Positions 32,126 through 45,327 of a DNA stretch of 64,000 nt are shown piece after piece. The position numbers and the translations under genes are program-made. How positions within the stretch are numbered: the first letter of the stretch is position 1; every line of letters starts with the position of its first letter. The stretch is from NCBI GenBank assembly GCA_036250195.1, contig JAVHZZ010000011.1:61002919-61066918 (forward strand), written 5' to 3'. The notes below the pieces were generated by a model, which worked only from the letters and a program-made list of their open reading frames with translations, had not been told where the DNA came from and made no database searches. The DNA is from Mixophyes australis (Eukaryota > Chordata > Amphibia > Anura > Limnodynastidae).

Positions 32126-32436
32126 GGGCCTGAGTCATTAAGGCAAAAAAAGGAGTAAATTTAATCCTGGACAAAACCATTTTACAATGCAAGGGGTTCA
32201 AATTAGTTTATTATTTTGCACAAAGAAAATAATGGCTTTTTTGTCATGTAGCACACAAATACTTGATAACTTTATTTTTACACTGAAATTTAAGGTTGAT
32301 CTAGGACGTGCCCTACCCCATCTATAAATATGTCCCTATATTTAAATTTACCTTCTCCTCCAATGCAACATGGTTTTGCCAAGTTGCAAAGTTACTCCTT
32401 TTTTTTTTGCTTTGCTCTCCTTAATGACTCAGGCCC
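32126..32436. mobile_element. Complete 311-bp MITE
   Basis: Ends GGGCCTGAGTCATTAAGG and CCTTAATGACTCAGGCCC are inverted repeats, and the flanking 30 bp inside each end are also related. A target duplication is not clear. It is the uninterrupted form of the element split by hAT-C in both arms of the inverted duplication. Confidence 0.78.
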
Positions 32437-33049
32437 TCTGTCTCTAGCTAACAATATATTTCCTCTCTGAGTGTGGGGAACCTAATATCCAAGCACAAAT
32501 GGTAAAGGCAGGTTAGTCTCAATTGCTGCAAGCTAGGTGTCTCTCTCTGTATATCTTTCCTGCTCCATTCCCCAGGTAGTGAGACTCAGACACAGTCTCT
32601 CACCCTTATTTTAAGCCCTGGGGCAACTGTTAGTCAGCTTGTTGTCTGTCTAGGAAGCCAGAAGACCTGAATTGTTTTTCAGGAATGGAGTCTACCCTTT
32701 CTCTCTATTCACTCCAGGGATCCCTTAAACTGACTCTTTTAAAAGTTGACCTTCCATCATACCTAACAATTTTTCCTGAAGTTTAAAATATAAGATAGAA
32801 ACCTGAGACATACATAGAGACCTTTTATAATTTTCCCAGTGTTTCTATCACATGTACCACCCTCGCCTGTTTCAACTTAGGGTCAAAACACTTGGCTCCA
32901 AAACAATAAGGTTACTATCATTCACTAGCTGACTTCCAGGCATATGCTCTACTATGGATTCAAAATGTAGTAAAGCCAAGAACCAGTTAATAATATGCCT
33001 ATGCTTCTTTTTATCGTCACACATCCCTCACAAAGGGGAATTGTAATCA
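32437..33049. other. Unassigned, possibly Gypsy 3' part
   Basis: On the minus strand this follows the RNase H piece of the Gypsy remnant and may be its continuation, but I cannot read protein motifs here. Confidence 0.3.
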
Positions 33050-33650
33050 GTTTAAATTGTCTCCCTAAAAGATAGTTCCTGAGTGTTTCCAATGCCCATT
33101 TAACTGCTAATGCTTCTTTTCAATAATGGCATATTTTTTCTCATAGTCATTAAGATTTCTACTCAAATAAGTCATGGATGTTATTTCCAATCTTTATACT
33201 TTGACAAATTCCTCTTCTAGCCTGGTGTTACCAAACCTGTCTGAGTCTATAATGCTACCTTTGTTGTCTGAAAAGCATTTTACATTTTAGAATTACACTT
33301 TATCGTGAGGGCTGTTTTCCCTTGTTAAGGTCTATCAAAGGACAGCTAAGGTGGCAAAATTGTGATAATATGTCATGATCCTTAAAAGGCTCTTACTTGT
33401 TTCTTCTTTACCAGTTGGGCCACTTTTGAATAGCTTTAATTTTATTATGTAGGGGTTTTACCAAGCCTCTGCCTATTTTGTATCCAAGGTAATTTACCAC
33501 CACATTCCTATACAGCATTTCTTTGGGTTAGCTTTCAACCCTGCCTCTTCGATGCTGTCTATCACCATTTGTAGTCTGGGTAAAAGTGACTGCCAGTAAG
33601 GATTATGGATATTTATGAAAACGTTTCTCTATTCATTACCAGAAATCCTT
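33050..33650 (-). pseudogene. Ty3/Gypsy RT to RNase H fragment, right arm
   Basis: Minus-strand copy of the Gypsy sequence at 27285-27709. Beyond the end of the inverted homology (33186) it goes on into RNase H: LNDYEKKYAIIEK-, VKWALETL-NYLLGRQF across stops, ending near 33050. A short deletion at about 33186 removed the RNase H start that is still present in the left arm. Confidence 0.78.
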
Positions 33651-33871
33651 AGTCTTTGCACTACTGCACTATGTAAATAAATAAAAAAACAATATCAGGA
33701 AATATTCCAGTGCTATCTTATTCACATAGAGTCATTAAGGAGAGCAAAGCATAAAAAAGGAGTAACTTTGCACCTGGACAAAACCATGTTAAAAACCATG
33801 TTACATTGGAGGAGGAGGTAAATTTAAAACGTGGGGACAGATTTATAGTTGGGTAGGACATGTCCTAGATC

Positions 33872-34677
33872 CAGGGCCGTAACGAGGGTGGTGCGGGTGG
33901 TGCCATCGCCCAGGGCGCAAGGCCAAGGGGGCGCAGCAGCCGTCCGCTACCTGCCTTCATACCTTCAGCTCTTAAGTTCCGCTTAAGGGCTAAAGAAAGA
34001 TATATTAAGTTACAAGAGACTGATGCTTGTGCCCATAAGTTCCGCAGTGGACAACAAGTTTGCGTTCCAAATGCCGAACTTCCTGTCAGTGGAACATGCG
34101 TTCCACTGCGGAACTTATGGGCAGAAGCACCAAGCTCTTGTAAGTTAATCTCTCTCTCTCTCTCTCTCATATGAAGTAAATTAATAATATTAAAAGGATT
34201 TCAACTACTCAAAATGTTTGTTTGAGAGACAAGGATAAGACATGAGAATTTTTGTCACAATATATTAAAGTAACTTAAACCTACACATACTGCATTATTT
34301 GAGTTACATAAAGGCATTATATAATTAAGACTGACAATTTAGTATCACAATTCAAATTAAGTATATGTGAACCCCCCCTTAAATTGATGCCCACAACAGT
34401 TTATGTAAAATAAGTATATACTTTGTCCTCTACATAAGACAACTAAACTTATGAATTTCTTCCGCACTGCTGTACAGGGAAGTCATTTACGTCACTCCCT
34501 GCCCCATTGGGGCTTACAGTCTAAATTCCTTAACACACAGACACAGACAGTTTTGCTGCTCTTATTTGAGTATTAAGTGCATAAAATATTAGAATAACTA
34601 TCGCTATATATTTTTTACATACTCTAAATGATCATTAGGGCAGAGAGCCGGTTGTTAATTTATTGGAATCCCACCAC

Positions 34678-34738
<61 letters not shown>

Positions 34739-35674
34739 CGTATATACTCGAGTATAAACCGAGTTTTTCAGCAAATTTTTTGGTGCTGAAAAAAACCCCC
34801 TCGGCTTATACTCGAGTGAGGGTTGTCCCGCCCCTTTAAAAAATGATTTTTGGTCTGAGAAAGCCACCGTACAACTGTAATTGCTGTGGTGGGCTTTCGT
34901 GCGTCTAGTGGGCTACAGCATCACTACATCACTGGCTGACCCTACCGTATGTCCACCACCACCGATAGCGAGATCATTACAGACGCAGATTCCACTTACC
35001 TCAGGTAATTATACAACCACCGCTAGAAACACAGGACTCACTCAGACTACAGTGCACACTCTCCCAGTGCTTATCCGGTTACACCACTGCTTCCAACAGA
35101 GTCCACATAACAGGCGTTATCTCTTCCCCACTCAGGAAATTGTACAACCTGCACAAATAGGTACACAGGGGCAAGACGCTGCATTCCACCAGCTTCCAAC
35201 TCATATCACACAACGATAACCATTAACTTTGGCACTTTTATTCCTGGTCGTATTAATACAGGATTTCGTGCAATCCACCATGAGTATCCACACACCACTG
35301 TATATATCTCCCCTCTCGGGGATTCAAGGTTCCAGCTCACTTACTGCAGACAGCCTATTATTTATACTATTATTTATAGTACAAGACCTGTTCAGCACAT
35401 GGAAATAGCTGCTGCATTTCCCACCCTATGCTTATAATCGAGTCGATAAGTTTTCCCATTTTTTGGGGGGTAAAATTAGGTGCCTCGGCTTATATTCGGG
35501 TCGACTTATACTCGAGTATATACGGTATATATATAAAGAATTATTTCAGTAAAGTGATAGCCACACCCACACATTAGGTTGGCCACACCCACTTGTCAAA
35601 TGCCACTCCCACTTAGATGGGGGGCGCGGGTGCCCTATCTCCCCAGGGTACTAAAATGTCTAGTTACGGCACTG
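33872..35674 (+). mobile_element. hAT-C element, right arm
   Basis: CAGGGCCGTAACGAGG to GTTACGGCACTG, duplication CCTAGATC at 33864-33871 and 35675-35682. This is the complement of the duplication in the left arm, so it is the same insertion event. Confidence 0.93.
34733..35533. mobile_element. TIR element with CTCGAG-centred ends, right arm
   Basis: Inverted copy of 25382-26180, preceded by a longer (TA)n run at 34690-34734. Confidence 0.6.
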
Positions 35675-36173
35675 CCTAGATCAACTTAAATTTCAGTGTA
35701 AAAATAAAGCTACCAAGTATTTGTGTGCTACATGAAAAAAGCCAGTATTTAACTTATGTACAGAATAATAATCTAATTTGTACCCCTTGCATTGTAACAC
35801 GGTTTGTACAGGAACAAACCTACTCCGTTTTTGTTTTGCTTTCCTTAATGACTCAGGCCCATATAATTTTAAAAGACAAATAAATAAAATTATAATACGT
35901 ATATTAGTAAGATGATTTGATGATTTCCACAAATTTCAACACTGTAGTCCAAGACATATAGCAAAAGAAATACTCAAGTGCAACACTGTGTGAATAAGAA
36001 AATGTCCTAATCAATATAAAATCCAATGAAATGTGATAGTAGATATCCTGGACTAATCTCCAAAGTGTAGATCCCCTTTTGTGAGAAGACTTACAAAACA
36101 CAAACTTGTGATGGTGCCTTCATAATCATAAAAGATGGTGCAACATATTCCATCATGAAGTCTCCCCTCTAGG

Positions 36174-36640
36174 CAGTGTCGGACTGGGGCATGAAGGGCC
36201 CACCGGGGGACTGCAACGCTAGGGGCCCACCAGAGGGGGTGTGGCCAGCCATCATAGAGATGAGTCTAGATGCTAGAGGGGGAGTGGTCAGCCCACGGAG
36301 GACAGCTAGCATCATAGTGTAGTATATAAAGAATGCAGTGTGTGTATAAAGAGCACACAGTCTGACCTGCCCCTTAGATTGGGCAGAACAGTCAGCATAA
36401 ATCGGGATTGTCCCACTAGACCAGGCTTGGCTAACCTGTGGCACTCCAGGTGTTGTGAAACTACAAGCCCCAGCATGCTTTGCCAATATATAGCAGATTA
36501 TTGCTGGAAGGGTGTGCTGAGACTTGTAGTTTCACAACACCTGGGGGTAAATGTATGAACGTGCGGGTTCTTCAACACCCGCGTGTTCAGCGTGTTCGGC
36601 GATTAAATTTCAAGCGGCGCTGCATTGTAAAGGGAAGTTT
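36174..36640 (+). mobile_element. hAT-A element, truncated by the duplication edge
   Basis: Begins CAGTGTCGGACTGGGGC after CCTCTAGG (one base different from the CCTATAGG duplication of the left arm). It runs through the hairpin MITE and into the first half of the Harbinger MITE (from about 36545), then stops. The rest of the element and its 3' end are absent. Confidence 0.9.
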
Positions 36641-37158
36641 CAGTATGGGTCTGCAATCATATGCTAGATAGTGGGTACAGGTAAATGAGACCAGAAATGC
36701 CCTCTAATACAGGGGTGTTTAGCACAGATTAAGATGTGGATTTGGAAACTAGTGTAGTAGCGTGGTGCAGTGCAAATAATGTTGGGTGCCAGGTCATCTT
36801 AGTTAAGTAATATTTCCTATTTGAACTAACTTTATTACAGATCCTCTTCCTCCAGCAAAATAAGCATGACAGTTGCAAAACAAATTTGCTCCATAAATGC
36901 CAACTTCTCCAGCACACTTTGACAAAACGAAGTATTGCTTTCACTTTACTCAGTCTGTACCTAGTTTCTCACATAATATGAACTAAAGAACTGCCACTGT
37001 TATTTTACCTTTTGGATGTTCCCCAGAGACCCAGGGAATGGAACAATACTTGGGACTCTTATCATGTATATGTATATAACAGGGTTGTTACGTGTATCAT
37101 TTATATGATAATGTGCTACTTCACTTTTCAAGTTGGATAATTGGTGTGAGACCCAATA
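36641..37158. other. Unassigned sequence right of the duplication
   Basis: No gene, no repeat ends recognised. Confidence 0.3.
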
Positions 37159-37683
<525 letters not shown>

Positions 37684-37688
37684 AGGAG

Positions 37689-39056
37689 TGTCACGGGCAC
37701 TAGGAGTTTTACCCAGAATTCACCAGGTGTAGCTACACTTACCAGAAGTGTGAACCTCTGGGTAGTGTGGTGAATCAGTGGAACCATACAGTAGAATAGA
37801 GGAAAGGAATGTCAATAGTATAAATGCTGAGTCTTGGCACCGTGGAACTGTGATGGTACAGCAGTTTAGTAAACAGGATAAAATGAGGAAAGAGTCCAAG
37901 TGCCTTAGCACGCAGGTAGCATATAGCAGGCCAGTACTTGATAACTGGATAACGTTAGGCAAAGACTAATCAACAATATAGTAGAAGAGTCAGCGACTTG
38001 CAGCTACAATACAGAGGCACTTGTAGACTTAGTCCAGCTAATAGGTACCATACAGAGTAGTAGCTATATCACAAGGAAACATGAATGGTCTACAGCTGAT
38101 AAGTTTCACCACGGATATGTAGAGAAGACTTGTCCAGCGCAAGTGTGTAACAGAATAGCGTGAGTGGTCTGCAATTGGCAAGTTGTACCACTGATGTGAA
38201 GGTAAGACTTGTCCAGGCGCAGGCATGAAACGAAGTAACGTGAGTGGTCTGCAATAGGCAAGTTTTACCACTGATGTGTAGAGAAGACTTGTCCAGGTGC
38301 AGGCGTAGAACGGAGTAACGTAAGTTGTCTGCAATAGGCAAGTTGTACCACTGATGTGAAGGGAAGACTTGTCCAGGTGCAGGCGTGGAACGGAGTAACG
38401 TGAGTGGTCTGCAATAGGCAAGTTGTACCACTGATGTGAAGGGAAGACTTGTCCAGGTGCAGGCATGTAACGGAGCAATGTGAGTGGTCTGCAATAGGCA
38501 AGTTTTACCACTGATGTATAGAGGAGACTTGTCCAGAAGCAGGCAGGTGACGGAGGTAGCAAGAGTAGTCTGCAGCAGGTAAGTTCTACTACCGATGTGG
38601 AGAGAAGACTTGTCCAGAAGCAGGCAGGTAACGGAGGTAGCGAGAGTAGTCTGCAGCGGGTTTGTTCTACTACCGATGTGGAAAGGAGACTTGTCCAGAA
38701 GCAGGCAGGTAACGGAGGTAGCGAGAGTAGTCTGCAGCGGGTAAGTTCTACTACCGATGTGGAAAGGAGACTTGTCCAGAGCAAACGGATAACACGAGCA
38801 GAAACAAAAAACACCTTATAGTCTCAAGGAATGAGAACCAAGAACAGGCAAAGGTAATAGGGCAACAGGTGCCTTAAATACTGAGAGGTGATTAAATAAC
38901 CAATGAGACTAGAGGCGAGGTATTAACAGTTCAGGGTTTCTGCACATGCGCAATCTTAGTCAAGATGGTGGATGGCCACGGCTCAGGAGAGGCGCCGGCA
39001 GAAGCGAGAGAGACCTATGTCCCAACCTAGAGGCACTAACAGTCCGGTGAGTGACA
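37689..39056 (-). mobile_element. Solo LTR, Ty3/Gypsy type, with 80-bp array
   Basis: Ends TGTCACGGGC and GAGTGACA share the 6-bp inverted ends TGTCAC/GTGACA. The perfect 5-bp duplication AGGAG is at 37684-37688 and 39057-39061. 1368 bp with no internal coding region: an LTR left by recombination. Minus orientation is inferred from TATTTAAGG at 38872-38880 (minus) with the tandem array on its downstream side. The second LTR of this type is at 52062-52684. Confidence 0.85.
38080..38800. repeat. Tandem array, 80-bp period
   Basis: About nine units; GTGGTCTGCAATAGGCAAGT recurs at 38164, 38244, 38404 and 38484, and diverged units with GTAGTCTGCAGC follow to 38800. It lies downstream of the LTR promoter, so within the transcribed part. 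Minus-strand open frames across it are by-products. Confidence 0.92.
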
Positions 39057-39061
39057 AGGAG

Positions 39062-40700
39062 TAGGTTCACTGAGTGTCAGTTTCCTACCAAGCTGGTAGA
39101 GGATGATGTCACCTAGCAGTTGGGATTCACAAATGGACATCTCTACCCATAAGCAGCTGTCTGAAACTAACATCACTTGGGAGGATTATATGTGCAGCAT
39201 CTGAACTCTTGTTTCATACATCGCTCATTGAATTGTACTATCATTATTGAAGTTGTGTCATTCACAGCCTGAAAGCATGGGTACAACCTAAGGGACTGGT
39301 GACTTTGCTCAGGATTGGGTATCATGACTATTCCTATAAAGCCAACCTGTCCACTCTCATGTACCAATGTAAGCCTGACCTAAGGCTCTGAGAACCACCA
39401 GGTTGAATTTATTTTTTTCATCTGGATAAAAATTAGGGCCAGATCATGAGAACCATGCACTGTATTATCTACCTACTATTGGACAGTTTAGGTGGCAACC
39501 AACCCATGCTCTGAGGTCAAGTGATTAGAGCTCTATTCACTTCCCTCTGGTACCAGGTGGGGACAAAATTACAAACCCTGGCAGTGGTAGTAAATGCCAA
39601 GGTTTTGGTTTACCCATCCCTCTTGGTTATCTCTAAAGTAAATATGGTGGAATGGCTTAGTTAACTTTTGACTCTACAGCTGATGTGGAACTACAATTCC
39701 CAGTCCACAACAGCTGGAGAGCAACATGTATTGTATGCCTGATAAGCTAAAAACACGAAGTTAATAAATCAAATTAATAAAGTAAAGTTCAAACAACACA
39801 AACACCTAATAGGTTCTCTCTTTGACCAAGTGGAGGGAAAAAATCCTGTAAAATAAAATCACCTCCAATGTCTTTTCTTCTTTCAAGGATGCAATCTCAA
39901 TGAAAAAATAAACAATTCTCCCACCCTAACCAAATTTAAAATATTAGCAGACAATCTTATAGACCTCTTTGAGCTCTGATTGATTAAATCAGAGAGTAAT
40001 TTGAAGAATTTAAACATTTTCCTCACCACTGCAAATTTATCTAATTATATACATAAAAAGTGGTAGCAAAAATATTAGACCTTTTACAAACTAACGTCGA
40101 ATTATCTAATTTATATTTGAGTCTCTACTCAGAAATGGCCTGATTCAAATGTAATGTGAAAACAACTCGTGTTTTTAAAACATGGACGGAATTTAGATGC
40201 TCATACAACTGTATTCAACTACAAATGCTCCTGAGTACTATGTCCGGTTTAGATTTAGGAATAATTGGACCTTTTTGTACTACATTTGCCTTTAGTCCTA
40301 ATTCACATGCATGCTTTTCCGTAATTACCCTCATTCACCTTGTTATTCATAAACACTCTTTTTTTCATGACAATTACATAATATTAGCCCTTTCAACGCA
40401 TTACTTAATGAACCTGCACTATTCCATGATAGCAAAAAACTCCTTATAACATATTTTACTAACAAATATGTTTCATTAGTACACATTTGCTTAGAAAAAA
40501 GAAATCACAGATACACAAAGATTTTTTCAAACAACTAACTTTTTTATAGCCAAATAAATAACATAAACAGAAACAGAAAGTTATAAATATTTTTTATCAT
40601 ATTTAAATATTTTTGGATAGATCTTTGTTTTTTCTCAACTATGGGCACTGGGAGTGTTTATTCTACACCTGAAAACAAATTACAATTAAAAGACTACATT
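39062..40700. other. Unassigned AT-rich stretch
   Basis: A hairpin remnant of the hAT MITE type lies near 39675-39720 (AACTACAATTCCCAG with a complementary CTACAGCTG / CAGCTGGAG pair). No gene recognised. Confidence 0.3.
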
Positions 40701-40714
40701 TATACATCACAACA

Positions 40715-40770
40715 TTATTATATCATCGATATTTATATAGTGCCAGTAAATTTTGTAGCGCTTTACATGT
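40715..40770 (-). repeat. CR1/L2-type 3' tail scrap
   Basis: ATTTATATAGTGCCAGTAAA and TTTTGTAGCGCTTTACA match the 3' end of the LINE at 48677-49547. Confidence 0.6.
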
Positions 40771-43342
40771 TAGAAACACATTTTTGCTCTATGGGTATAA
40801 ATTGATTCCGCATTTTTCTAGCTCTGCAGAGTGCTACATTAAGAGAAATTCTCTGCAAGATTCATCTTAGTGTGAACACAGTTCTAGTATTGCAGTGTGT
40901 TGCTTTATGTGAAGATACCGGGTTTATCTGGCCCAATGCTACCCACTTCACGCTGGCTGGCCACGCACGGGTGCCTTCCTATGCCAGGGAAGTCTACCCA
41001 GTACCTCCTAGGATTCGTATAGTCACTCAGGCAAGTGCAGTTATAAAAATACAACAGTATATTTATTGTCATACAAACAACACTAGAATATTATGTACAC
41101 ACAGTAAATAAATGCCAGGCAGGTTTACCACATCATCTATCCCTTTCCCCAATAGTTTAAGGAGTTATAGACACCTGGCTGTCCAGACTTCATGACCCAT
41201 GGATCTCTCTCAGCTGCATATATTGACTCTAGTAGAGGACGACAACTCAAAACCAGATCTTGCAGTCTTCATGAATGAAATCCCAGAATGAACACCCCTC
41301 CTTCTTGGAGTCACTCCTTATATGTCAGGTCTAATTTCCAAGCTCTTTCCCCTCCCTGGGCAAACCCCTGGGCCTATTCTTCTTAACCATTGGTCAGTGC
41401 AGGACTAGGGGGGTTGGAGAGGGCAGTGAACATGAGCTGTCCTTATACAGAAGCCCCCTGCTGGGATGCATACAGAACGTCTGGACTAGTCCTAAGGAGA
41501 ACAATTAATACTAATTGGCTACCCCTACTTCCAAGGATAAGGTGACAGAGTGCCCCTCCTAAAATTAACCCCTTACACTACTTTGTGATGTCATAGGGTC
41601 CCCAGCTGTTCCATGCTTCCTGTAGAGAAAGGAGGGGGGGGGGGGAGAATGAATGCAGCTCCATCCCTCTCACCTGTATACTGATCTTTACCCATAACCC
41701 TCCTGGTTTCACTTTAAGGACAATGAATAACCTTGCTGCAAGTCATCAATATAGAATACACAATATATATATTTACACTGAGCTACAATGTCCACTTAGC
41801 CATTGGACAATGCAGTTGTAGTCTGGTGAGCTGGGGAACAAAAGCAAGGGCTATAAAAAGTACTTGCTATAATCCACATTATGTGAGAAACGAGAAACTG
41901 AATGGTTAGCATATCACACTCGTTTTGTCACACTTTACTTAAGGGCAAACACTTATTTGACCCATTAAGTCAGACACCGGTTGAAGAGCAATAATTGTCT
42001 AATCCTTGGCTTAAACATATTTAGTAAATAAATTGTTTCTGTGGCCCAGACTTTTGTGCTGAAAAAAAATAAAATAATATAGTCCTAGATTTTTAAATCA
42101 AGATACTTACATTTTTCTTCAAGGGCCTGGGATGGGCTTCTTGTCTCCTCAAACTGGGGCTCCTGCAGTGGCTCCTCTTGGGGATTCTACTGCGTTTCCT
42201 CAATAATTATCAGGTGTCCCTCCCAGGAATCATTCCCATAATTCCTCCGTGTGCTACTCCAGGGGCTCCTCTTGGGGCTGCTCCTGGGGTTCCTTCCTGG
42301 CTTCCTGTTGGCAGCTGGACATTCTGTTGGAAGAAATATGACACATTAGTCTTTTATTACATAATATCTCTCTCCTAGATAGAGAGATACATTTATCTAA
42401 TATTAGGTTTCAACTTTAATTATTAAATACCACACATGGAGCATTACTCCACCACTGGCCAAATACAAACACCTCTATATCACTTACATATGGACTTGAC
42501 CTAGAAGGTTTATTAAAACTTCAGTATCTTAAAGTGATTGTAATCACATCCTGATACTGAAACATCACTATTACATAGCAGGCCTTGTACTTTGTCCAAC
42601 AATATTTATTACAAGCCACACGTCTTTCTCTTTTAAGCATTAGCTATAACTACATGGGCCAGATCAATCTGTAATCATAGGAATTTATATGTCATTGTGA
42701 ACTTATGCCTTCCAATTTCACTCCTCGGGTCAGCAAGGAGCTGTGGTTGCTGCCTTCTCATGTCACTCCAGCAGCACTGAAGTTGAACAGTGGAGCGTCT
42801 GCTACCTAGCCTGCATCGAATGTCGAACACTGCAGCCCTGTAGGTTGTATATTTTCTGATGTAACAAGCAGTTGGACCCAAACAACGGTCCATGGTTCAA
42901 ATAAGAGCCCGCAGCTCTATTCTTGTAAAACAGCACTCCCTCGTGTTTTTAATTGAATGAGACTTTTCAACATTCTCGTCACTGATTGGCGCTCAGGCCA
43001 TGTGTTGGCATAGGTACATAAGCCGCAGATACGTTCTCTACCATATCTAAAATGGTGGATTTCCTTGGACATGTATATAATTTAGTCCACGTCATTCAAT
43101 CACAATAGTGGGCTGTACCGGGGCCATTAGGGAGTATTCCAACACCTTGGCATTTACACACAATAAATGGCAGGAGAATACACCTCTGTAGACATTATAA
43201 AAAAAGATTGTTCTTTGCCATTTTGTTTTTATTCAGGCTTTATACACTATAGATTGCATGTGAAAGATGTCCCATTCAGAGGAAGAGATGTCTGGAAAAA
43301 GCTAATCCTCCACCAAGTATAGGCTGCCAAACTTTTCCTAGA
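40771..43342. other. Unassigned; possible LTR-like remnant
   Basis: The part at 40873-41576, read on the minus strand, starts TGTAAGGGGTTAA and ends TGTGTTCACA and has an ATAAATA signal near 41060, so it may be an old LTR. I found no matching target duplication. At 42110-42330 a Leu/Pro-rich open stretch after a polypyrimidine-AG is noted in the findings. Nothing else recognised. Confidence 0.3.
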
Positions 43343-43596
43343 GAGAGGTGCAGTGTCAGACTGGGGCATGAAGGGCCCACCGGGGAATGCAACACTAGGG
43401 GCCCACCAAAGGGGGTGTGGTCAGCCATCATAGATGCGGGACCAGACACTAGAGGGGGAGTGGTCAGGCCACGAAGGACAGCTAGCACCTTAGTGCAGTA
43501 TATAAAGAATGCAGTGTGTGTATAAAGAATACAGTCTTGACCTGCCCTTTAGATTGGGCAGAACAGTCACCAAAAATCACGATTGTCCCACTAGAT

Positions 43597-43743
43597 CAGG
43601 ATTGGCTAACCTGTGGTACTCCAGGTGTTGTGAAACTACAAGCCCCAGCATGCTTTGCCAATATATAGCAGCTTATTGCTGGAAGGGTATGCTGGAACTT
43701 ATAGTTTCACAACACCTGGAGTACCACAGGTTAGCCAAGCCTG
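43597..43743 (+). mobile_element. hAT MITE inside hAT-A
   Basis: Same foldback as 19784-19931, duplications CACTAGAT (43589-43596) and CACTAGAC (43744-43751). Confidence 0.87.
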
Positions 43744-44329
43744 CACTAGACTCAGATCATTTGACAGACTGTCCTACCTGTTGTTGTCACTTTTATCACC
43801 TGTGGCTGCTGGTTTCTCTAGTTGCGGCTTGTCTGGATCCTGGAATGTTGAGGGCCCTGTTTGGAAAAAATAATGGGTACATTTAGAAACGTCAACCATC
43901 CCTGCCATTAAATAAACAGCACCCACATTTAATAATTAGGCCTCTCTCCAGCCTCAACATTAAAGTAATAGTGCTCACATTTGATGAATAGATCTATTTC
44001 CCTCCAACCAACCCCAACATTAAATTAATAGTATTCCCATTTAATAAATAAACCTATTACCCTCCCTCCAAACAGTCCCAGCAATAAATTATTACCATTT
44101 ACGTTTAATACATCCATTTCCCACGACCATTCCTAGCATTAAATAATTAATATTCACATTTAATAGATAGCCCCCACACTCAGCCCCACATTCAATTATA
44201 GACCCAAACCAACTCAGCATTAAAGGTCCCATCACCCCCTCCCTATAGTGTTCTCTGTGCAGCCCCCCTTCACTATAGTTTAGCATAGGCAGCCCCCCTA
44301 TAGTTTAGTATAGATAGGCAACCCCCCTA

Positions 44330-44460
44330 TGCCACACGGTAGTGCCCCCAAAACAATGTTATGCCACACGGTAGTGCCCCCAATGTTATGCCACACGGTA
44401 GTGCCCCCAAAACAATGCTATGCCACATGGTAGTGCCCCCAATGTTATGCCACGCAAGTG
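44330..44460 (+). repeat. Short minisatellite in hAT-A
   Basis: About five units of TATGCCACACGGTAGTGCCC, with or without AAAACAATG. Confidence 0.82.
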
Positions 44461-44503
44461 TCCCCGATTCATATTATGCCTGCAATAGTCCTCTCAATTC
44501 ACA

Positions 44504-44506
<3 letters not shown>

Positions 44507-44547
<41 letters not shown>

Positions 44548-45256
44548 ATCCTGTCATGAAATCTGCTAATTTCCCTTAGTAATGAGGGCAGAAGGCTCAT
44601 TTATGTACCTAAAACAAGGTTGGGTGCTTCCTCTACATTCTCAGAGAATGTTAAATATCTATGATTCAGTACCAGGATTCAGACCAGGACTACTCATGCC
44701 AACTCCCTGGTCTTTCTGAAGAATATTACCTTCCTCATACAAACACAAACCTTAGGCAGCAGTCAGTTTTACAGAGACTGAAAAACACAGAATGCAGAAT
44801 AAAAGATAATCTGCATATATTCTTCATTCAGCATCCTGAAGTGTTGTATGTATTATAGCTGATGATTTTGAACAACTCCCTTCCCAGGCAGTGAAGAAAG
44901 GAAGCTCAATGTTCTCATATATTTAAAGGAGATGTGCATATTAATATAATTTCATTTATATGCAGAGACATAGATTAACTCAAAGCTAAAGAATTATGGA
45001 ATCCTCTATAAGCAGCCAAACCTTTTGTATTAGCACTATAAGCATATATTCATTAGACATAAGTAACATTTCAAAATTGTTCTGCAACATATTCACCTTA
45101 TTCTGCAATTGGCTGCGGACGTTTCCCACATTTCTCACATTATGCGTTCAGTGCAAAATTCCCCATATAAATTTTGCTCTGCCTGGTCGTCTGACTTATT
45201 ATACCCCCAACTACAACACAGAGCAGAGTGTATTGACACTGTTGTTGTCAGAACTC

Positions 45257-45306
<50 letters not shown>

Positions 45307-45327
45307 TATATATATATATATATAGTA
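44507..45327. other. Insert between TA runs, unassigned
   Basis: (TA)n at 44507-44546 and 45260-45324 bracket about 0.7 kb of sequence without recognised features, foreign to the hAT-A family. Confidence 0.4.

Larger units (their letters stand above)
33729..35860 (+). mobile_element. MITE split by hAT-C, right arm
   Basis: Halves at 33729-33871 and 35675-35860 (the latter ending CCTTAATGACTCAGGCCC). Joined, they match the whole copy at 32126-32436 in order and orientation. Confidence 0.8.
33186..36640. repeat. Right arm of a large inverted duplication
   Basis: Reverse complement of 24534-27709. It keeps about 248 bp (35712-35959) that the left arm lost. Homology ends at 36640, inside GGGAAGTTT, within about 2 bp of the symmetry centre of the Harbinger MITE in the left arm. 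Confidence 0.92.

Noticed and set aside
38038..38814. 258-codon minus-strand frame with repeated WTSLLSTSVVE-like units
   Set aside because: It lies across the 80-bp array of a solo LTR and changes reading phase every unit; no domain.
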